The position numbers and the translations under genes were made by a program. A DNA stretch of 7,313 nucleotides from Bryobacterales bacterium (lineage in GTDB: Bacteria; Acidobacteriota; Terriglobia; Bryobacterales; Bryobacteraceae), in NCBI GenBank assembly GCA_025353235.1, contig JANXQZ010000456.1:1-7313 (forward strand). The letters are read 5' to 3'. Shown here one piece after another: positions 1 to 4,786 of the stretch (the stretch's first letter is position 1; every line of letters begins with the position of its first letter). A model generated the notes under the pieces. It ran no database searches, had not been told where the DNA came from, and saw only the letters and a program-made list of their open reading frames with translations.

Positions 1-1069
<1,069 letters not shown>

Positions 1070-1076
1070 TTGTGTT

Positions 1077-1081
1077 CTCCT
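1077..1081 (-). promoter_or_regulatory. Shine-Dalgarno site deciding the stress-protein start
   Basis: On the minus strand, AGGAG (within CAGGAGAA) lies 7 bases before the ATG at 1069. It is one of the two clear ribosome binding sites in this window. It picks this ATG over the in-frame upstream ATGs at 1153, 1141 and 1120, and over the downstream ATG at 1060. Confidence 0.8.
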
Positions 1082-1192
1082 GTCAATCGAGCCGCGACCG
1101 GCCCGGATCCCTGCTTCCATGCTTCGTGGAATCTCCTGCATTCGGCGGTCCATCGTCCGGCTGCGTTCAGGCCTGCCGTCCCAAGGAATAGG

Positions 1193-1342
1193 CTAATTTT
1201 CCGTGATCACGTTAGAGACCTCGGCGGCGCGAACCGAGTAAATTTTCAGCAACTGCCGACAAATTTCCAAAGCTAGTTTCTGAGGATTTTCGTCATCTCC
1301 ATGCTCCAGCAGAACCTTGATATGCAAATCGGTGCGTAACAT
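1193..1342 (-). CDS. Small conserved-looking hypothetical protein (49 aa)
   Basis: A short minus-strand frame from ATG 1342 to TAG 1193-1195 encodes 49 residues. It begins MLRTDLHIKVLLEHGDD, continues with a helical segment (PQKLALEICRQLLKIY, residues 20-35) and then VRAAEVSNVI (37-46). The beta-strand then amphipathic-helix pattern with regular hydrophobic spacing looks like a real folded domain. I recall similar short proteins with 'EICRQL..IY.VRAAE.SN' wording from Acidobacteriota, but no function is known to me. An in-frame TAG nine codons upstream of the ATG limits any extension. No ribosome binding site is seen, but a TATCAT box lies 7 bases before the ATG. It is divergent from the cysteine-rich gene at 1388 and leads the minus-strand group with the stress gene and tadA. 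A chance frame is possible but seems less likely given the composition. Confidence 0.65.
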   Translation of the reverse strand: MLRTDLHIKVLLEHGDDENPQKLALEICRQLLKIYSVRAAEVSNVITEN

Positions 1343-1387
1343 CAACTCAATGATACGCTGGAACTAACGGGTGCGCCGCCGGGCTCC
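1343..1387. promoter_or_regulatory. Divergent promoter region between the small gene and the Cys-rich operon
   Basis: This 45-base gap separates two divergent starts, so it must hold or overlap both promoters. On the minus strand TATCAT (1350-1355) matches a -10 box and lies 7 bases before the ATG at 1342, which would place transcription initiation at or next to the start codon. No convincing -35 box or plus-strand -10 box is visible. The 20 bases before ATG 1388 are GC-rich with no clear ribosome binding site. The assignment is inference from layout and one hexamer. Confidence 0.35.
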
Positions 1388-2008
1388 ATGAAATGTAAAA
1401 TCTGCGATAAGCGCCCTCCACGCCGGTACTGTCCGGGAGTGCAGGGGGACATCTGTTCGATCTGCTGCGGAAACGAACGCGAAGTTACCATCACTTGCCC
1501 GCTTACATGCCCGTACTTGATTGACGCCCGAAAGCACGAGCGGTATCTCCCGGTAGACAACCTATCGAAACAAGAGCTATTGCGTTCCGAGGAGTTCCTG
1601 CTTTCGCACGAAGCACTTACCGTTTTCATTGCCTATGCGTTAAACCGTGCGATCGTGAAAACGGCGGATGTCGTGGACGCGGACGTGCGCGACGCTCTGG
1701 ATGGGCTAACTCGCACCTATCGGACTTTGGATGCCGGACTATATCACGAATCACGACCTGTTAACCCTTATGCAGCTAAGATCTTCGATCGTGTTCAGGA
1801 GGAGATTGCCGATTTTCGCGCAAAAGAAGTCGGGTCCAAGCGGGTCCGGGATTCCGAAATTCTACGGGCGCTCGTGCTGCAACAGAGGCTGGCGCAAAGT
1901 TACATGAACGGTCGGCGGAAAGGCCGCGCTTACATCCATGTCATGCAGAACCAATTCGAGGGATTTGAAGAAGAAGCGAAAGTCGATTCAGCCCTGATCG
2001 TGTTATGA
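1388..2008 (+). CDS. Hypothetical protein with N-terminal cysteine-rich (zinc-finger-like) domain
   Basis: This 206-residue protein is of unknown function. The first 41 residues hold eight cysteines, at 3, 6, 15, 23, 26, 27, 37 and 41, in the pattern C-x2-C-x8-C-x7-C-x2-C-C-x9-C-x3-C. Such spacing could build two cross-braced zinc sites, loosely like HIT-type fingers; an iron-sulfur site is the alternative. The rest, about 50-206, has no cysteine and reads as mostly helical and charged. A conserved-looking block near 182-197 (GRRKGRAYIHVMQNQF) is followed by an acidic tail. There is no signal peptide or membrane segment, so it should be cytosolic. The ATG at 1388 starts exactly at the cysteine domain, though upstream bases are GC-rich without a clear ribosome binding site. 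Its TGA overlaps the chelatase start as ATGA, so the two are coupled. I recall similar acidobacterial hypotheticals but no characterised member. Confidence 0.85.
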   Translation: MKCKICDKRPPRRYCPGVQGDICSICCGNEREVTITCPLTCPYLIDARKHERYLPVDNLSKQELLRSEEFLLSHEALTVFIAYALNRAIVKTADVVDADVRDALDGLTRTYRTLDAGLYHESRPVNPYAAKIFDRVQEEIADFRAKEVGSKRVRDSEILRALVLQQRLAQSYMNGRRKGRAYIHVMQNQFEGFEEEAKVDSALIVL

Positions 2009-2379
2009 ACGGATTTATTGTATTCGGCCACGGTTCTCGCGTCGAGAGCGCCAATGAAGCGGTTCGCGCGGCTGCCGAAAAGATGGCCAGAGACGGCGGG
2101 CATGTGGTGGAGCCCGCTTTTCTGGAACTGGGGCATCCGGATTTGGCTGGCGCGGTGGAAAGGCTGGCTGAGCGCGGCGTTCAGCGCATCGTTGTAATTC
2201 CCTACTTCCTTACTTTAGGGACCCACTTGCGCCGCGATCTTCCGGCGCTCGTCAAGGAAGCAAGTGCGCGGCACGAAAACCTGGACATTACCATAACGCC
2301 CCCGCTCGACGGGCACCCGGCGCTGGTGCAAGCCTTGCTTGATCGGGCAAAAGGGGCTTTGGCGGGAGGCGTCGGCTGA
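2005..2379 (+). CDS. Small CbiX/SirB-type sirohydrochlorin chelatase
   Basis: This 124-residue protein is a single-domain class II chelatase of the CbiX-short/SirB type, which inserts Co2+, Fe2+ or Ni2+ into sirohydrochlorin for cobalamin, siroheme or F430 synthesis. The N-terminus carries FGHGSR (7-12) with metal-binding His9. ELGHP follows at 41-45, and TLGTHLRRDLP (70-80) supplies the second histidine, His74. These two histidines match the active-site pair of known short CbiX proteins. The length fits the short form, which works as a homodimer, unlike class I ferrochelatase or long CbiX. The metal cannot be read from sequence, and no other cobalamin or siroheme gene is present, so I give no gene symbol. 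The start ATG overlaps the upstream TGA by four bases, and its own TGA overlaps the next gene's CTG. Cytosolic. Confidence 0.9.
   Translation: MNGFIVFGHGSRVESANEAVRAAAEKMARDGGHVVEPAFLELGHPDLAGAVERLAERGVQRIVVIPYFLTLGTHLRRDLPALVKEASARHENLDITITPPLDGHPALVQALLDRAKGALAGGVG
2364..2369 (+). promoter_or_regulatory. Shine-Dalgarno site supporting a CTG start
   Basis: GGGAGG lies inside the 3' end of the chelatase gene, six bases before the CTG at 2376. No ATG, GTG or TTG occurs in the reductase frame between the in-frame stop at 2340-2342 and the GTG at 2640. The site therefore points to CTG as the initiation codon. Confidence 0.65.
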
Positions 2380-3065
2380 AGGCCACGCTCATCGAGTCGC
2401 GCGAGATCGCTCCCGCAATTCGCCATTTCAGTTTTGAGATAGCCGAGGTTCAGCAGTTTTACTTCGTTCCAGGCCAGTTCGTCTCAATCAAGCAAGAGAT
2501 CGGCGGGAAAGAGATTACACGAGCTTACTCCATCGCATGCGCGCCAGGTGGCAACCGCTGTGAGATCTGTCTCAATCTAGTAGATGACGGATTACTATCG
2601 CCGTATCTGTTCGGCCTTGCGCCTGGCGACACGGTAGAAGTGAGCGCGCCGCTGGGATATTTCGTGTTGCGGGATCCGGGTTTGGATTGCGTGCTGGTAG
2701 CCACGGGCACGGGCGTTACTCCTTACCGGTCGATTCTGCAGGCGTACTTGGGGCAAGGGGATCCGCACTCGATCACGCTCGTCTTCGGCGTTCGGTACGA
2801 GGGCAACATACTCTATCGGAGCGAGTTCGAAGAGCTGGAGCGCAAACATCCGAATTTTCGTTTCTGGCCGACGCTGAGCCGTCCCGACGCAGGCTGGACC
2901 GGGCGCACCGGACATGTGCAGGCGCACGTTTTAGAGGCGATCGGCGAAAGGCGCGATCTAGATGTTTATATCTGCGGATTGAAGTTGATGGTGGACGATG
3001 TCCGTGCGAAACTGAAAGCGCTCGGATTTAATCGCAAGCAGATCATTTACGAAAAGTACGATTAA
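2376..3065 (+). CDS. Ferredoxin-NADP+ reductase-like flavoprotein, apparent CTG start
   Basis: This FNR-superfamily reductase moves electrons between NAD(P)H and a one-electron carrier such as ferredoxin or flavodoxin through FAD. With the CTG start it has 229 residues, near the 230-260 expected for compact bacterial FNRs. The FAD-binding barrel spans about 2-98, with PGQFVSI at 32-38 and the RAYS motif at 49-52. The NAD(P)-binding half has ATGTGVTP at 109-116, VFGVR at 136-140 and YICGLKLM at 198-205, the usual CGxxxM near the end. The C-terminus is IIYEKYD. There is no iron-sulfur cluster motif and no signal peptide. The frame has no conventional start before a GTG at codon 89, which would delete the flavin motif. 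A four-base CTGA overlap with the chelatase and GGGAGG six bases upstream support CTG. A frameshift fusion with the chelatase or a sequence error are alternatives. The electron partner is unknown. Confidence 0.88.
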   Translation: MKATLIESREIAPAIRHFSFEIAEVQQFYFVPGQFVSIKQEIGGKEITRAYSIACAPGGNRCEICLNLVDDGLLSPYLFGLAPGDTVEVSAPLGYFVLRDPGLDCVLVATGTGVTPYRSILQAYLGQGDPHSITLVFGVRYEGNILYRSEFEELERKHPNFRFWPTLSRPDAGWTGRTGHVQAHVLEAIGERRDLDVYICGLKLMVDDVRAKLKALGFNRKQIIYEKYD

Positions 3066-3277
3066 TGGCTTCAAAACTGGCACTGGGCGGCGGGCTGGCC
3101 GTGTTGTTCACGATTACGGTGCTGATTCTGACCCGGGTGCTGCCTGGACCTCATAAGCCAGCCGACTATCTCGTGATTGGCACTCTCGCCACCCTCGTTT
3201 GCATCATGGCGTTGTTTCTGATCAACCTTGCGGTGGGCGACAAAAGCGGCGAGACGTTCTATAAGCGGCGAAAGTAG
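3065..3277 (+). CDS. Small two-pass membrane protein (70 aa), unknown function
   Basis: This 70-residue protein has two hydrophobic segments, about residues 6-26 (GGGLAVLFTITVLILTR region) and 34-57 (YLVIGTLATLVCIMALFLIN region). They are joined by a short Pro-rich loop (PGPHKP, 28-32) and followed by a basic tail ending YKRRK. The positive-inside rule puts that tail in the cytosol and makes the protein a simple inner-membrane hairpin. No family is recognised. Its ATG shares one base with the reductase stop codon (TAATG), which indicates translational coupling. As the last gene of the four-gene operon it could act as a membrane anchor or partner of the reductase, but nothing in its sequence shows a cofactor site. 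It ends 4 bases from the convergent HlyD-family gene, and no terminator hairpin is visible at the junction. Confidence 0.75.
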   Translation: MASKLALGGGLAVLFTITVLILTRVLPGPHKPADYLVIGTLATLVCIMALFLINLAVGDKSGETFYKRRK

Positions 3278-3281
3278 GCCT

Positions 3282-4466
3282 TCAGTTTACGCGGACTTCT
3301 TCGCCTGCTTTTAATCCGGAAAGAACCGAAGCAAATTCCGCGTTGCGCAACCCTACCGTGATCGGCTGTTCTTCGAAGCTTTGCCCTCGCCGGACAAGAA
3401 CCGAGAATTTTCCGCTTTCCCCGTGAATGGCAGAGAGGGGAACGTTGACGGCATTTTCAGAGCTTTCGAGCACTACGTCGCAGGAGGCGGAGAGGTCGGG
3501 GATCAGACGAGGGTCGGACCCGTCGATTTGGATGTTAACCGGCACGCTGCGGACATACGCGCTCTGGTTCCAGCCGCCTGCGGCCAATGCGCCGATGCTA
3601 TAAATACGGCCGTCGAATTGGACACCCGGAAAGGCATCCAGCCCGATCTTCACTTTCTGGCCCACGCGCAAATCGCTGCTTTCGGCTTGGTTCGCTTTAG
3701 CCTCCACCTGCATGCTGGATGTGTTGACCACTTTCATGAAGAGCATGCCTGGCCAGACTTGGTCGCCCTCTCTGACTTGGCCCATTTCCCCGCCCCGGAA
3801 TATCTGCTGCATAACGGCTAGCCCTGTGAACGGCGAATAAATGGTGAAGCTTTTCAAGTCGTTCGCATGCCTGTCGTGGTGTCGCTGCTGGCGCTCCTTG
3901 GTGTATTCCAGAATTCGGATTTCGGCATCGAATCCAGCCTTATGGAAGACTAGATCCTGCTGCAGTTGCTTGTATCGCGCGGCGGTCTCTTCGGCGTTCA
4001 GCTCCAGAAGTTCGCGCTCAATGTCAGTGAGCAGGACGGTTGTCTTGGCATCGAGCTTGGCCTTCTCCATATCGGATTTTGATTGCCGGAGCGTTTGTTG
4101 CAGAGTCTCCCACTCGATTTGTTGTTCGGACTTGCGCTTGCGGATGTCGGAGTCGGCTTGCTTGACCATGTCGGCCACGTCGTCGACGTGATCGGCGGTG
4201 GACTGCGCGTCGATGGAGGCGATCAACTCTCCCTTTTTTACGAAAGCTCCGGGTTTTACGAGTTTTAGCAGGATGAGTGATCGATTCGATTCGGGCCCTT
4301 TTGGAGTTGGCGCGTTGATGTTGACGAAGTTGCGGGCGGAGGTTTGTCCGGCAAGACGCATGGTCTTGAGGAACGTTCCACGGGTAGCTTTGGCGGTGGA
4401 GTTCGAGTTTGCCGCGCCAGCTAGTAGGGCTGCAATGACCGCGAGCACTAGGAATTTCGAGCGCAT
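3282..4466 (-). CDS. HlyD-family periplasmic adaptor (membrane fusion protein)
   Basis: This 394-residue exported protein has the layout of the adaptors that link an inner-membrane ABC or RND pump to an outer-membrane channel. Residues 1-19 form a signal peptide or N-terminal anchor (VLAVIAALLAGAAN) without a lipobox cysteine. The first lipoyl half is near 64-86 (LVKPGAFVKKGELIASID). A long alpha-helical hairpin runs from about 92 to 203, rich in Gln, Lys and Glu. The second lipoyl half is 207-248 (TIYSPFTGLAV at 208-218). A beta-barrel follows from about 252 to 335 (VGQKVKIGLDAFPG at 268-281), with a membrane-proximal end from 337 to 394 (VNVPLSAI, LKAGEEVRV). No pump permease, ATPase or outer-membrane channel lies in the window, so substrate and partner are unknown. 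The coiled-coil gene ends 15 bases upstream on the same strand, suggesting co-transcription. No strong ribosome binding site is seen before ATG 4466. Confidence 0.88.
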   Translation of the reverse strand: MRSKFLVLAVIAALLAGAANSNSTAKATRGTFLKTMRLAGQTSARNFVNINAPTPKGPESNRSLILLKLVKPGAFVKKGELIASIDAQSTADHVDDVADMVKQADSDIRKRKSEQQIEWETLQQTLRQSKSDMEKAKLDAKTTVLLTDIERELLELNAEETAARYKQLQQDLVFHKAGFDAEIRILEYTKERQQRHHDRHANDLKSFTIYSPFTGLAVMQQIFRGGEMGQVREGDQVWPGMLFMKVVNTSSMQVEAKANQAESSDLRVGQKVKIGLDAFPGVQFDGRIYSIGALAAGGWNQSAYVRSVPVNIQIDGSDPRLIPDLSASCDVVLESSENAVNVPLSAIHGESGKFSVLVRRGQSFEEQPITVGLRNAEFASVLSGLKAGEEVRVN

Positions 4467-4481
4467 TTTAGTTCTGGTCTA

Positions 4482-4739
4482 TCATCGGTTTGGAATGAAT
4501 TGGCCGATTGCGCTGACTAGTTTTCCAATGCGTTCGTCGGTCTCGCGAAACCGCCGATCTGTTTCTGCTGACATCTCGCGAAACCGTTGGTCGGTCTCTC
4601 GGAATCGCTGATCCGTGATGATGGCGCTTTCGGTCAAAGCAAGCAAAACCGCGTCTAGTTTGGCGACGTTATCGGTCAAGACGCTCACAGCAATGGCAAG
4701 CCTGTCTATCTGATCTTGTTGTCGAGATTGCGGGTCCAT
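4482..4739 (-). CDS. Short heptad-repeat coiled-coil protein (85 aa)
   Basis: This 85-residue hydrophilic protein is probably one long helix. Residues 10-38 have regular hydrophobic spacing (IDRLAIAVSVLTDNVAKL). Residues 42-73 hold four near-identical heptads: TDQRFRE, TDQRFRE, TDRRFRE and TDERIGK, with a four-residue insert (MSAE) between the second and third that shifts the heptad register. The matching DNA at 4521-4616 is made of diverged 21-base units. There is no signal peptide and no membrane segment. Similar short RFRETD-type repeat proteins are common among bacterial hypotheticals, and none is assigned a function that I know. It lies 15 bases upstream of the HlyD-family gene on the same strand. 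A link to export is only contextual, since it lacks a signal. A TACAAT box ends 6 bases before its ATG. Confidence 0.75.
   Translation of the reverse strand: MDPQSRQQDQIDRLAIAVSVLTDNVAKLDAVLLALTESAIITDQRFRETDQRFREMSAETDRRFRETDERIGKLVSAIGQFIPNR
4521..4616 (-). repeat. Tandem 21-base repeats encoding heptads
   Basis: Four diverged 21-base units with one 12-base insert encode the TD(Q/R/E)RFRE heptads of the coiled-coil gene. The three central copies share a core like GGTTTCGCGAG at their ends. They most likely arose by internal duplication within the gene rather than as a mobile or regulatory repeat. Confidence 0.7.
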
Positions 4740-4786
4740 CCCAGAATTGTAGCAGTTTTAACGGGTTGCGCTATGCTAACTAGCTT
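4740..4786. promoter_or_regulatory. Divergent promoter region between coiled-coil/HlyD genes and M14 gene
   Basis: This 47-base gap separates two divergent starts. On the minus strand TGCTACAAT (4746-4754) is an extended -10 element whose TACAAT ends 6 bases before ATG 4739. On the plus strand TATGCT (4772-4777) is a weaker -10 candidate, 9 bases before ATG 4787, with TTGTAG (4747-4752) a poor -35 at a wide 19-base spacing. Neither start has a clear ribosome binding site. Either transcript would have almost no leader. The -10 calls are by eye. Confidence 0.45.

Noticed and set aside
1070..1153. N-terminal extension of the stress protein to an ATG at 1153
   Set aside because: The extra 28 residues are Arg-rich and not family-like, and the ATG at 1069 has an AGGAG at ideal spacing.
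1202..1211. Perfect 10-base palindrome CGTGATCACG
   Set aside because: It lies in the coding end of the 49-residue gene, has no partner copy or T-run, and could easily arise by chance.
2640..3065. Reductase starting at GTG 2640 (141 aa)
   Set aside because: This would remove the whole FAD-binding half, including RAYS, although that half is encoded in the same uninterrupted frame upstream.
3270..3300. Possible bidirectional terminator at the convergent gene ends
   Set aside because: Only 4 bases separate the stops, and I could not find a stable stem followed by a T-run on either strand.
3381..3821. A 146-codon plus-strand open frame
   Set aside because: It mirrors the HlyD-family gene. The minus strand reads as a coherent adaptor and this frame does not resemble any family.
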